Of a stretch of 64,000 bases of DNA, positions 52,000 through 60,249 are shown one piece after another. This stretch comes from 55-13 sp964501275 (GTDB lineage: Bacteria > Armatimonadota > Fimbriimonadia > Fimbriimonadales > Fimbriimonadaceae). The notes under the pieces were generated by a model. The model did no database searches. It had not been told where the DNA came from and was given only the letters and a program-made list of their open reading frames with translations. Position numbers and translations under genes: made by a program. Location: assembly GCA_964501275.1 (NCBI GenBank), contig CAZCSP010000006.1:62001-126000 (forward strand), read 5' to 3'. Numbering within the stretch: the stretch's first letter is position 1; each line of letters begins with the position of its first letter.

Positions 52000-52376
52000 A
52001 CGCATCTAAGCTCGGCAGCGCTTTGCTGTCTCTCGTTGCGATCGGGATGGTCGCCCTTAGTCTAACGCCAAGTGCCATTTCGGCAGATACGATTACCTAC
52101 ATCGGAGTTTCCGGGGATTATGATGGCTCCTGCACCGTAAACGTCTGCAACAACGGTTCGGGATGCCGGATCACGGCTGACATCTGGGACCAGTGGTATC
52201 CGGGAAAGGAATGCAGCGGGCCGCCCAACCCCGGCTCAGGCGGTTGCCTCCATAACTTCCGCCTCTGCCGAGACATCCAACACTGGGACGATCAGGGGTG
52301 TAGCGGGATGATTACTTACCACGAATGGGTGAATCAGGCGATGTGCGCAGGCGGCGGAGAACCGCACCACGGCTAG
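51996..52376 (+). CDS. Exported eight-cysteine small protein
   Basis: 126 residues from the ATG at 51996, which overlaps the MauE-like stop (ATGA) and has a strong GGAGG site at 51986. Signal peptide MNASKLGSALLSLVAIGMVALSLTPSAIS-A. The mature ~96 residues contain eight cysteines (GSCTVNVCNNGSGC, KECSGPP, GGCLHNFRLC, GCSGM, AMCAGG), enough for four disulfides, plus several tryptophans. No known family was recognised; it is not the methylamine dehydrogenase light chain by motif. Possibly a redox carrier, structural peptide or secreted effector. The tandem duplicated genes follow directly. Confidence 0.75.
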   Translation: MNASKLGSALLSLVAIGMVALSLTPSAISADTITYIGVSGDYDGSCTVNVCNNGSGCRITADIWDQWYPGKECSGPPNPGSGGCLHNFRLCRDIQHWDDQGCSGMITYHEWVNQAMCAGGGEPHHG

Positions 52377-52386
52377 GAAGGCCAAG

Positions 52387-53331
52387 ATGAATCATAAACC
52401 AACGCTTGCGACGATATCCGTCGCCATGCTGATCCTCGGGCCGACTATGGCCCGGGGAGGCAACCTTCAGGATCTGTTGGATTCCAGGGCGAAGTTGAAA
52501 CCCTTCTGCGCCACTTACCTGGAGAAGATCGAGGTGTTCGTCGGACCCAAGACCAGGGAGGGAATCGCGGGCTGGGGATCGAAGGACAGCGAGCTGGAGT
52601 TGGAGGCGTCGATAGATAGCCACAGCAGCCAGATGAAGTACAAGACTCTATCTCCAGAAAACCCTATGGCATCAGGGGGGGCGAGAACCTACTTCGCCAC
52701 TGCGGAAAAGACTTACACCGTCATCGATGGCGGTGAGCGTGCCACCTTTGGAAAACGCCATTCCGGAATGACGAACCCGGCCGCCGCTGGCTACGAACTT
52801 CACGGAGAACCGCTTGAACGTTACGCTGCTCGGTTGAAGCTAGCAGACAACGGTGTAAATCGGATTCAAGTTGACGCACATGGCACTCCCACAACAATTG
52901 ACATAGTCAGGTTGAATGGACAGGCCCTCATTGAAAAGGTAACGGCGCAAGCGACAATCCCCACGGTCCTTCGAGTGCTGGATTGGGTCGACTACAAGGG
53001 ATCGAAGTATCCGTCGTTGGTGACCCTGGAATTCACCGAAGGCGGGCAAGTGACCCAGCGCAGAACCTATACCCTTCTGAAAATCAACGAAGACAAGTCC
53101 AAGCCCCTTGAACTCAAGTGGCAAGAGGGAGCGATCGTCAAAGACGACGATAGAAACGAGGTCTACTCGGTCGTCAACGGAAAGTTCGTTTTGGATCCCG
53201 TGTTCAACAAGGAGACGCAAGAGCAGATCACCCTTCACCGAGCGCTATTCATCGCCGGCTTCGGACTGGCGGGTCTGGCTCTGCTCTGGTTCGCAAGGTC
53301 CATCAAGTTCAGAACTAAGCCGGCAACATAA
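52387..53331 (+). CDS. Exported single-pass protein, duplicated copy 1
   Basis: 314 residues. Signal peptide (MNHKPTLATISVAMLILGPTMARG), a ~265-residue extracytoplasmic domain, and a C-terminal transmembrane helix (LFIAGFGLAGLALLWFA) followed by RSIKFRTKPAT, so it is anchored by its tail. The domain (LLDSRAKLKPFCATYLEKIEVF; KYKTLSPENPMASGGARTYFATAEKTYTVID; IPTVLRVLDWVDYKGSKYPSLVTLEFTEGGQVTQRRTYTLLKI) resembles outer-membrane lipoprotein-sorting/DUF2092-type folds, by pattern only. One lone cysteine remains in the mature part. AGGAAGG precedes the ATG. Confidence 0.75.
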   Translation: MNHKPTLATISVAMLILGPTMARGGNLQDLLDSRAKLKPFCATYLEKIEVFVGPKTREGIAGWGSKDSELELEASIDSHSSQMKYKTLSPENPMASGGARTYFATAEKTYTVIDGGERATFGKRHSGMTNPAAAGYELHGEPLERYAARLKLADNGVNRIQVDAHGTPTTIDIVRLNGQALIEKVTAQATIPTVLRVLDWVDYKGSKYPSLVTLEFTEGGQVTQRRTYTLLKINEDKSKPLELKWQEGAIVKDDDRNEVYSVVNGKFVLDPVFNKETQEQITLHRALFIAGFGLAGLALLWFARSIKFRTKPAT

Positions 53332-53394
53332 ATCAGAGTGTAGGCGGGTGGACCTACACCCACCCGCTCTGCAAAAACGGTCAGGAAGGCGAAT

Positions 53395-54339
53395 ATGAAA
53401 AACAAACCAACGCTCGCGACGATATCCGTCGCCATACTGCTCCTCGGGCCGACTTTGGCCCGGGGAGGCAACCTTCAGGATCTGTTGGATTCCAGGGCGA
53501 AGTTGAAACCCTTCTGCGCCACTTACCTGGAGAAGATCGAGGTGTTCGTCGGACCCAAGACCAGGGAGGGAATCGCGGGCTGGGGATCGAAGGACAGCGA
53601 GCTGGAGTTGGAGGCGTCGATAGATAGCCACAGCAGCCAGATGAAGTACAAGACTCTATCTCCAGAAAACCCTATGGCATCAGGGGGGGCGAGAACCTAC
53701 TTCGCCACTGCGGAAAAGACTTACACCGTCATCGATGGCGGTGAGCGTGCCACCTTTGGAAAACGCCATTCCGGAATGACGAACCCGGCCGCCGCTGGCT
53801 ACGAACTTCACGGAGAACCGCTTGAACGTTACGCTGCTCGGTTGAAGCTAGCAGACAACGGTGTAAATCGGATTCAAGTTGACGCACATGGCACTCCCAC
53901 AACAATTGACATAGTCAGGTTGAATGGACAGGCCCTCATTGAAAAGGTAACGGCGCAAGCGACAATCCCCACGGTCCTTCGAGTGCTGGATTGGGTCGAC
54001 TACAAGGGATCGAAGTATCCGTCGTTGGTGACCCTGGAATTCACCGAAGGCGGGCAAGTGACCCAGCGCAGAACCTATACCCTTCTGAAAATCAACGAAG
54101 ACAAGTCCAAGCCCCTTGAACTCAAGTGGCAAGAGGGAGCGATCGTCAAAGACGACGATAGAAACGAGGTCTACTCGGTCGTCAACGGAAAGTTCGTTTT
54201 GGATCCCGTGTTCAACAAGGAGACGCAAGAGCAGATCACCCTTCACCGAGCGCTATTCATCGCCGGCTTCGGACTGGCGGGTCTGGCTCTGCTCTGGTTC
54301 GCAAGGTCCATCAAGTTCAGAACTAAGCCGGCAACATAA
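53395..54339 (+). CDS. Exported single-pass protein, duplicated copy 2
   Basis: 314 residues, identical to copy 1 from about residue 22 onward. The signal peptides differ (MKNKPTLATISVAILLLGPTLARG here). Same C-terminal anchor and domain plan. AGGAAGG precedes the ATG. The four-gene set 51541-54339 reads as one transcription unit, with a promoter only seen at 51506. The pattern of differences suggests recent duplication with divergence only at the signal peptide, or gene conversion that stopped there. Confidence 0.75.
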   Translation: MKNKPTLATISVAILLLGPTLARGGNLQDLLDSRAKLKPFCATYLEKIEVFVGPKTREGIAGWGSKDSELELEASIDSHSSQMKYKTLSPENPMASGGARTYFATAEKTYTVIDGGERATFGKRHSGMTNPAAAGYELHGEPLERYAARLKLADNGVNRIQVDAHGTPTTIDIVRLNGQALIEKVTAQATIPTVLRVLDWVDYKGSKYPSLVTLEFTEGGQVTQRRTYTLLKINEDKSKPLELKWQEGAIVKDDDRNEVYSVVNGKFVLDPVFNKETQEQITLHRALFIAGFGLAGLALLWFARSIKFRTKPAT

Positions 54340-54361
54340 ATCAGAGTGTAGGCGGGTGGAC

Positions 54362-55327
54362 CTACACCCACCCGCTCTGCAAAAACTCAAACGTCATATC
54401 CCCAAACCCTGGCAACCCCTCATGTCCGTGGTCGGGGTAGATGACGATCTCTTTTTTGCTTTGAATCTTGTTGTAGGCCGCAAACTGGGACGACGCGGGG
54501 CAGAGGGTGTCCATGAGACCGCAGGCCATCAAGACTTCGGCGCGGACTCTCGGCATCAGGTTCTGGATGTCGATGTAGCCCATCTTGTCAAAGAACCAAT
54601 CCTCGCGCTCGTGCCGGGGGTCGAACATTCGGAACCAGTCGCGGATCGCCTGGTAGGAGCCGGTGCCGGAGTCCATCTCCCAGACCCGCTTGAAGTCGCA
54701 GAGGAACGGGTACATCGGGGCGCACTTCTTGATCCTGGGCTCCAGTGCCGCACAGGCCAAAGCCAAGGCTCCGCCCTGCGACCCTCCAATCGCCGCCACC
54801 CGATCTGCATCCACCTCCGGCATCCCCATCATGATCCGGGCGAGTTGGGCGGTGTCCAGGAGCATTTGGCGGTAGAGGAGCTTGTCGGGGTCAGGATCGT
54901 CCACCCCGCGAATGATGTGCCCATAGAAGCTGGTGCCCTGGTATCCGCCCAACTCCTGTGAAGGCCCGCCTTGTCCCCGGCAGTCCATCGCCATCACACT
55001 GAAGCCCTCGGAAACCAGGGCCAGCTTTTCATGCCAATCCCCGCTGTGCCAGGAATAGCCGTGGAAAGCCACCGCTCCCGGCCCCTTCGCATCCCGTTTG
55101 GGCCGCAGGTACTTGGCATGGACCCGCGATCCGCCGACGCCGGTGAACCACAGGTGGAAGCAGTCGGCGATGGAAGACTGGAACTCCGCCGGGATCAGTT
55201 CAACCTCGTCCGGTTGGGCGGCGAGGTCGGCCAGGGCCCTCGTCCAATACTCGTCGTAGTCGGCGGGCTTGGGATTGCGGCCCTGATACTGGCGAAGCTG
55301 CTCGAGGGGAAGGTCGACGATGGGCAT
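54362..55327 (-). CDS. Acetylxylan esterase / cephalosporin-C deacetylase-like alpha/beta hydrolase
   Basis: 321 residues, the usual length for the CE7 (AXE1) family. PRVHAKYLRP-like opening, GAVAFHGYSWHSGDW (oxyanion), VMAMDCRGQGGPS (the RGQ motif typical of CE7), nucleophile Ser in AAIGGSQGGALAL, Asp in LMACGLMDTLCP and His in YPDHGHEGLP. It removes acetyl groups from xylo-oligosaccharides or related sugars. No signal peptide, hence cytoplasmic. Its last ~8 codons lie inside the duplicated segment at its 3' side. Confidence 0.93.
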   Translation of the reverse strand: MPIVDLPLEQLRQYQGRNPKPADYDEYWTRALADLAAQPDEVELIPAEFQSSIADCFHLWFTGVGGSRVHAKYLRPKRDAKGPGAVAFHGYSWHSGDWHEKLALVSEGFSVMAMDCRGQGGPSQELGGYQGTSFYGHIIRGVDDPDPDKLLYRQMLLDTAQLARIMMGMPEVDADRVAAIGGSQGGALALACAALEPRIKKCAPMYPFLCDFKRVWEMDSGTGSYQAIRDWFRMFDPRHEREDWFFDKMGYIDIQNLMPRVRAEVLMACGLMDTLCPASSQFAAYNKIQSKKEIVIYPDHGHEGLPGFGDMTFEFLQSGWV

Positions 55328-55341
55328 GGTGATTGGGAAGT

Positions 55342-55782
55342 TTAGCCCGGAGAGAGTTCCTTCACCATCCGCCGATGCGGGATCGTGACTTCCTCGAATG
55401 GCTCGCCCTCGATCTCATACTTCAGCCGCTCATAGAAGGGCACGGCGGTATCTCGGGCATGAAGCACCATCCGTCGGTAGCCTCGCTCTCTGGCCAGACG
55501 TTCGGAGTACAGCACCAACTCGGTCCCGACCCCTTTGCCCTGAATCCCGTCGTCCACCGCCACTTGCCGCATCTTGATGTCCTCGGCAGAAGCCGGAGTC
55601 AAGACCAGACAGCCCACTAAGTGAGCCAGATCGAACCCCGCCACGTGGATATCTCGAACCTCTTTCTCCAAGTCTTCTGGGGCAAAGTCCAGCCCGAGTG
55701 GAGTCCGCAGTATCCGCCGCCGAAGCTGCACCATCTCCCAATACTCAGGAGACCCATGGCGAACGGTTCGAATCTTTAACAC
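55342..55782 (-). CDS. GNAT-family N-acetyltransferase
   Basis: 146 residues from a GTG. Acetyl-CoA-binding core: MRQVAVDDGIQGKGVGTELVLYSERLARERGYRRMVLHARDTAVPFYERLKYEIEGEPFEEVTIPHRRM. The C-terminal half matches ElaA/YitH-type acetyltransferases. The substrate is unknown. A TAGAAT lies six bases before the GTG, so the transcript may be leaderless. The esterase gene follows by 14 bases. Confidence 0.92.
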   Translation of the reverse strand: MLKIRTVRHGSPEYWEMVQLRRRILRTPLGLDFAPEDLEKEVRDIHVAGFDLAHLVGCLVLTPASAEDIKMRQVAVDDGIQGKGVGTELVLYSERLARERGYRRMVLHARDTAVPFYERLKYEIEGEPFEEVTIPHRRMVKELSPG

Positions 55783-56025
55783 CCTTGGATTCTAGCCCGA
55801 TGAGAGTTGGGAAGGTCAAACCGGTTTTGGCGGCCCTCCCACCTATCCGGGAGGTTTCGGTGAAACGATTCGTGCATTCGGCGCCATCATTGCCGCCCAA
55901 GGCGTGCTCTTGTCCGGCGGAGAAGCTTGCGAACGACACCCGTCCGCCTTGTTGGCCATCTGGCGAATGCTGCAGCCGAAGGCGTTCCATGAACGATGGC
56001 GGACGTTTATACTAGGAGCCAAACC

Positions 56026-57618
56026 ATGACTTCCCTTGCTGCCTTTCCTCTTCTCGCCTCGACGCTTGCCCTGCAATCGCCCGTATCCGGCGGAGCACTC
56101 AAACTGGAGCAGGCGGCCTATGACGTGCAATCTTACGACATCGCGATCCGGGTCGATCCGGTGGGCAAGACGCTCTCTGGCACCACCATCTTGGAAGCCA
56201 AAACCGTCATCCCGACCGGGAGCGTTTTGGTGGACTTGGACGATCCGTTCACCGTTTCCAAGGTGACGGACGGCAGGTATGCGCTGCGCTATGAGCGGTT
56301 GCGGGGGATGATCCGGGTGTTCTTCCCGCTCTCCAAACAGCCTGGCGACCCGATTCGGCTCGACATGACATACGAGGGTTCGCCCCGAGTGGCCCGGAAC
56401 GCGCCCTGGGATGGCGGGATCATGTGGTCCAAGACTCCCAGTGGCGCGGACTGGGTGTCGGTGGCATTGCAGGGAGCAGGCGCGGACCTGATCTTCCCTT
56501 GCAAGGATCACCCGTCGGATCGGCCCAACAAAGCCATCATGAGGCTGACCGTGCCAAACCCGCTCATTGCGGTGGGGCCGGGCAAGTTGGAGAAGACGGT
56601 GAGGAATGGCGACCAGACATCCACCTTTATGTGGCACATGCCTCTGCCCATTAATAACTACTCACTGGTATTCAACGCCGCTCCTTATGATCTGGTAAAG
56701 GACTCGGCGAAGTCGGTGACGGGGCAGACCATCCCGATCCATTACTATGTGCTTCCCGAGAACAAGGACAAAGCGCCGCGTCTGATCGAGGAGCAGAAGA
56801 AATACCTGGCCTTCATGGAAAAGTACTGTGGGCCGTTCCCATTTCGGAGCGTGAAGCTGGGGATCGTGGAAACGCCGCACCTGGGTATGGAGCACTCGAC
56901 CGCGATCGCCTATGGGAATCGCTACCGCTTTGCGCCCGACGGCCTGGACTGGCTGCTACTCCATGAGTTTGGCCACGAGTGGTGGGCGAATCTGGTGGCC
57001 AATGCGGATTGGCGCGATATGTGGATTCATGAGGGGTTCCAGAGCTTTCTGGACACCTTCTACATCGAGCAGATTCGGGGGAAGGACGCGTACTTTGCTG
57101 GCATGAAGAATCGGCGACGGGCGATCAGGAACGCGGCTCCGGTTGCCCCTAGGGCCGAGACCTCCAGCGCGGCCTATGGTGGAGATATCTACGACAAAGG
57201 CGCGTTAGTGCTGCATTCGTTGCGCTACCTCATCGGGGATGAGGCGTTCTTGCGCTCGGTTCGGCGGATGGCCTATCCCACCTCCGAGTCAGAAAAGTGG
57301 ACGGACGGGCGGGCTCTGCGCCTGGTGACCACGGACGACTACGTAAACATCGCCTCGACCGAGGCAAAGCAAGACCTGCGTTGGTTCTTTGAGGTGTACG
57401 TCCGACAAGCCAAGCTGCCGATGCTGAAATCGGAGGCGGCGAACGGGGTGCTTCGGCTGGAGTGGGAGACGCCGGAGAAGCTGCCGTTCCCGATGCCAGT
57501 GGATGTCGTGGTCGATGGGAAGACGGTTCGGGTTCCCATGCTCGGCGGTCGGGGATCGATGAGCTACTCAGGAGCCGAACCGGTGATCGACCCGAACGGG
57601 TGGGTTCTGAAGCAGTAG
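56026..57618 (+). CDS. M1-family zinc aminopeptidase, exported
   Basis: 530 residues from the ATG at 56026 (MTSLAAFPLLASTLALQSPV, a weak signal peptide), with AGGAG upstream and TATACT at 56008-56013. N-terminal beta domain (YDVQSYDIAIRVDPVGKTLSGTTILEAK), exopeptidase-like motif GMEHSTAIAY in place of GAMEN, and zinc site His313, His317 and Glu336 (HEFGHEWWANLV ... WIHEGF). C-terminal helical part is short, so it belongs to the compact bacterial M1 proteins. Followed 18 bases later by the DUF1080 gene. Confidence 0.93.
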   Translation: MTSLAAFPLLASTLALQSPVSGGALKLEQAAYDVQSYDIAIRVDPVGKTLSGTTILEAKTVIPTGSVLVDLDDPFTVSKVTDGRYALRYERLRGMIRVFFPLSKQPGDPIRLDMTYEGSPRVARNAPWDGGIMWSKTPSGADWVSVALQGAGADLIFPCKDHPSDRPNKAIMRLTVPNPLIAVGPGKLEKTVRNGDQTSTFMWHMPLPINNYSLVFNAAPYDLVKDSAKSVTGQTIPIHYYVLPENKDKAPRLIEEQKKYLAFMEKYCGPFPFRSVKLGIVETPHLGMEHSTAIAYGNRYRFAPDGLDWLLLHEFGHEWWANLVANADWRDMWIHEGFQSFLDTFYIEQIRGKDAYFAGMKNRRRAIRNAAPVAPRAETSSAAYGGDIYDKGALVLHSLRYLIGDEAFLRSVRRMAYPTSESEKWTDGRALRLVTTDDYVNIASTEAKQDLRWFFEVYVRQAKLPMLKSEAANGVLRLEWETPEKLPFPMPVDVVVDGKTVRVPMLGGRGSMSYSGAEPVIDPNGWVLKQ

Positions 57619-57636
57619 CCTGGGCTAGAATAAGCG

Positions 57637-58215
57637 GTGCTTAGCTTACTTGTGGCCTTGGCGGCCAGCGATCAGATTTTCGATGGGAAATCCCTGAAGG
57701 GTTGGGAAGTTGTTGGCGGCGGTAAGTGGACCGTCGAGCGCGGGGTGCTGAAGGGGGAATGCGCAAAGGCTGACGAACAGGGCGTACTGATCTATGAGAA
57801 GCCGGTCAAGGACTTCACCGCGAAGCTTGAGTTCCGCATTTCGGGCGGTAACAGCGGGTTCTACTTCCGGGCCGAGCGTGTGAAAGAGCAACCCCTGGTG
57901 AAGGGGTTTCAGGCCGAGGTAGACGCCATCGAGGATGTCGGGGGCATCTGGGAGACGGGTGGCCGAGGCTGGGTTTTCAAGCCCAACGCCGAAATCCACG
58001 CCCGCGCCAAGTTTGTCCCCGGACAGTGGACGAAGATGGACGTGAGCGCGATCGGGACGCGGTACATCGTCAAGTTGAACGGATCCACGATCACGGATAT
58101 CGAGGATGCGCAGGGACGTCGGGAGGGAGTCGTCGCCCTCCAACTCCACGGGGGTATGGACATGACGGTGGAGTTTCGCAATATTCACTTGAAGCACGAA
58201 ACCCTCCCGCGCTAA
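57637..58215 (+). CDS. DUF1080 / 3-keto-disaccharide hydrolase domain protein
   Basis: 192 residues from a GTG. A short hydrophobic lead (MLSLLVALAASDQ) suggests export. Opening IFDGKSLKGWEVVGGGKWTVERGVLKGE, NSGFYFRAERVKEQPLVKGFQAEV, and closing VVALQLHGGMDMTVEFRNIHLK are the hallmarks of DUF1080 (a jelly-roll that includes 3-keto-glycoside hydrolases). It may cleave oxidised disaccharides or bind sugars. TAGAAT ends five bases before the GTG. Confidence 0.92.
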   Translation: MLSLLVALAASDQIFDGKSLKGWEVVGGGKWTVERGVLKGECAKADEQGVLIYEKPVKDFTAKLEFRISGGNSGFYFRAERVKEQPLVKGFQAEVDAIEDVGGIWETGGRGWVFKPNAEIHARAKFVPGQWTKMDVSAIGTRYIVKLNGSTITDIEDAQGRREGVVALQLHGGMDMTVEFRNIHLKHETLPR

Positions 58216-58250
58216 GCCCATGTTCCGCGTGTAAGTAAACTCATGCGCAA

Positions 58251-59099
58251 GTGAAATCCTACCGACTCAACCGCCTGTTCAACGCCAAGTCTGGGCGGTG
58301 CTTCGACGTCGCCATCGATCACGGTTTCTTTAATGAGCTTTCCTTCCTGAAGGGGATCGAGGATATCGAGACGGCGGTCTCCACCCTGGTCGAAGCCGGG
58401 CCGGATGCGATTCAGTTGACGGTCGGGCAGGCGGACGTCTTGCAGAGGGTTCGGGGTCGTCAGAAGCCGTCGTTGGTTTTGCGAACGGATGTGGCCAACG
58501 TTTACGGAAAGACGCTGGAATCCCCCTTCAGCCGAATGATCGCCGACCCAGTTGGCCAGGCTTTGCGTTTGGATGCGACCTGCGTAGTCGTCAACCTCTT
58601 CCGAATCCCCGGTGCGCCCGAGGTCACCGAACACTGCATCGAAAACATCCTCTCGATCAAGCCCGACTGCGACGCCTGGGGCATGCCCCTCATGATCGAA
58701 CCCTTGGTCTTCAAACCGAACTCGGCGGGCGGAGGCTACATGGTCGATGGCGACATCGACAAGATTCTCCCCTTGGTGAGGCAAGCCACCGAGCTAGGAG
58801 CCGACATCATCAAAGCCGACCCAACCGACGATCCCACGATCTATGGCGAGGTCGTTCGGGCGGCGAGGGTTCCGGTGCTGGTGAGAGGCGGGGGGAAAGC
58901 GTCGGACGAGGAGATATTGTCCCGCACTTTTGCTTTGATACAGGCGGGAGCAAGTGGGATCGTCTATGGCCGGAACGTGGTCCAACACGCGAATCCAAAG
59001 GGCATGGTCCGGGCGTTGATGGCGATTGTGCATGAAGGGGCGAGCGCGCTGGAGGCGAAGGCGTTGCTGAACGGTGAGGGACCTGCAAAATCCTTGTAA
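58251..59099 (+). CDS. Class I (DhnA/LsrF-type) aldolase
   Basis: 282 residues from a GTG. A TIM-barrel class I aldolase of the FbaB/DhnA-LsrF group: FDVAIDHGFFNE, DAIQLTVGQAD, and the Schiff-base Lys in GADIIKADPTDDP; phosphate site in VLVRGGGKASDEEIL and QAGASGIVYGRNVVQH. It splits a phosphorylated sugar acid or ketose; the substrate is not certain. Cytoplasmic. TAAACT lies nine bases before the GTG. Confidence 0.9.
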   Translation: MKSYRLNRLFNAKSGRCFDVAIDHGFFNELSFLKGIEDIETAVSTLVEAGPDAIQLTVGQADVLQRVRGRQKPSLVLRTDVANVYGKTLESPFSRMIADPVGQALRLDATCVVVNLFRIPGAPEVTEHCIENILSIKPDCDAWGMPLMIEPLVFKPNSAGGGYMVDGDIDKILPLVRQATELGADIIKADPTDDPTIYGEVVRAARVPVLVRGGGKASDEEILSRTFALIQAGASGIVYGRNVVQHANPKGMVRALMAIVHEGASALEAKALLNGEGPAKSL

Positions 59100-59122
59100 G
59101 CCCGCATGACGGATGGAGTTCT

Positions 59123-59149
59123 GTAGGCGGCGGATGCATTGTGCCGCCG
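59123..59149. repeat. REP-like palindrome, copy 2
   Basis: GTAGGCGGCGGATGCATTG followed by TGCCGCCG is the inverted copy of 22758-22784 (one mismatch in 27). It is located 24 bases after the aldolase stop. Confidence 0.75.
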
Positions 59150-59197
59150 CTCTGTTTGGAACCATCCCCTAAGTGAAACGGTGAGCCTGGGCATTGT

Positions 59198-59494
59198 ATG
59201 AGTGGTAGCGAATCATTTGAACAAACGGGCTTCGATACAGTGGCGTCTTTTGACGGAGCCACCATTCAGCCCAGTCCGGCGATAAGGCTTACGGTCGCTG
59301 TGCTGATATGTGCATACCACCTCACCCGCCAATGGTTGATCCTTTGGGCAGTGCTATATGGCCTCCAGACTTGGTTTGGCATGTTTCAAGGAGACGATGT
59401 CATCTGGCTGGCTGCAATCATGGTGCTTGCCTTCAAGTTGGCAGATGACACGGTAGCTTACATGAAAACCGCCTTGAAGCGGAAAAGGCGGTAG
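59198..59494 (+). CDS. Small membrane protein, hypothetical
   Basis: 98 residues. Two hydrophobic segments (IRLTVAVLICAYHLT and LILWAVLYGLQTWFGMF / VIWLAAIMVLAFKLA) predict two or three membrane helices, with a basic cytoplasmic tail (MKTALKRKRR). No family recognised. A gene of this size could be spurious, but the hydrophobic pattern and basic end favour a real protein. It precedes the inverted repeat of the transposase. Confidence 0.45.
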   Translation: MSGSESFEQTGFDTVASFDGATIQPSPAIRLTVAVLICAYHLTRQWLILWAVLYGLQTWFGMFQGDDVIWLAAIMVLAFKLADDTVAYMKTALKRKRR

Positions 59495-59512
59495 GCAGTA
59501 ACTACGGGACTT

Positions 59513-60194
59513 CGCCCCGAAGGGGCCACACTCGACAGCGAAGGGTCAGCGAAGCGCCACCCTGGTAGGTTCCAACCCAAATCTAAGAACCCCGAAGCGG
59601 GTTCTACTCAGTCCCACAGGTACCGCTCATCCCACTCAAGACCGAACTCTTTCAACATTTGGAGGTACTCCTCCTGGAAGGATAAATTCCGGTGGTGCTC
59701 CTCTCGATTGGCAATATAGGACTTTGCCGCTTCAATCCCATCAAGCCCCACGGGGAAGATGCCATAGCCAGCCTGCCATGCGAAGTCGGGGACTTCAGAT
59801 TTGACCCACTTGGAGGAGGCCCGTTTAAGGTCGCGAATCCAATCGGATTGTGTGATGGTCCGCCCCAGGAAGGCCAAGATGTGGACGTGGTCTGCCGTGC
59901 CGCCGACTTGGATGGTCGGACAGCCAAGCCCCTTCGATGTTCCTACCAGGTAGCCATGCATACGCCCTCGCAATTCACGGTCATTCAAGTAGGGGTTCCG
60001 GTTCAGCGTTGAGAAGACGGCCTGAACGGTGACGGCAGAGAGGGATTGGGGCATACCGATAGGATAGGTTTTCTACTGGCGGATTACAAGCGAGCTATTG
60101 TAGAGCCCTTTCAGGGTTCTTGATTGTTCGGCGGATGGTATCCAGGGTGGCGCTTCGCTTACCCTTCGCTGTCGAGTGTGGCCCCTTCGGGGCG
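59513..60194. mobile_element. REP-associated tyrosine transposase unit with flanking inverted repeats
   Basis: Inverted copies of 53 bases (59513-59565 and 60142-60194, one mismatch) enclose the transposase gene. Each copy contains the small palindrome GGCCCCTTCGGGGC. Inside, the hairpins AGAACCCCGAAGCGGGTTCT (59586-59605) and AGAGCCCTTTCAGGGTTCT (about 60102-60121) flank the gene. The plan is that of RAYT/BIME units. Confidence 0.85.
59608..60054 (-). CDS. REP-associated (IS200-like) Y1 transposase, RAYT
   Basis: 148 residues. HUH nuclease motif His56-Val-His58 in GTADHVHILAFL and the catalytic Tyr113 in AAKSYIANREEHHRNLSFQEEYLQML are intact. The upstream LNRNPYLNDRELRGRMHGYLVG is typical of the RAYT/IS200 group. 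This single-strand transposase cuts at hairpin ends. The gene is complete, so the unit may be active. It lies between long inverted repeats. Confidence 0.93.
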   Translation of the reverse strand: MPQSLSAVTVQAVFSTLNRNPYLNDRELRGRMHGYLVGTSKGLGCPTIQVGGTADHVHILAFLGRTITQSDWIRDLKRASSKWVKSEVPDFAWQAGYGIFPVGLDGIEAAKSYIANREEHHRNLSFQEEYLQMLKEFGLEWDERYLWD

Positions 60195-60249
60195 TGAAGA
60201 CATTCCAGCAATCAAGCAATCAAGCAATCAAGCAATCTAAAATCCACCC

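Larger units (their letters stand above)
52375..54386. repeat. Tandem direct duplication, period 1008 bases
   Basis: The segments 52375-53378 and 53383-54386 are the same length and offset by 1008 bases. They differ at a handful of bases, almost all within the first ~65 bases of the coding region, and I saw no difference over the remaining ~900 bases. Each unit holds one complete gene plus a trailing GCGGGTGG/CCACCCGC hairpin. Confidence 0.95.

Noticed and set aside
51996..52376. Eight-cysteine protein as a methylamine dehydrogenase light chain
   Set aside because: The MauE-like neighbour suggested it, but the spacing of cysteines and the tryptophans that form the TTQ cofactor are not recognisable and no heavy chain gene is present.
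60205..60240. CRISPR-like short repeats (CAAGCAATC repeated)
   Set aside because: The unit is eight to nine bases with no spacers. It is a simple tandem word repeat.
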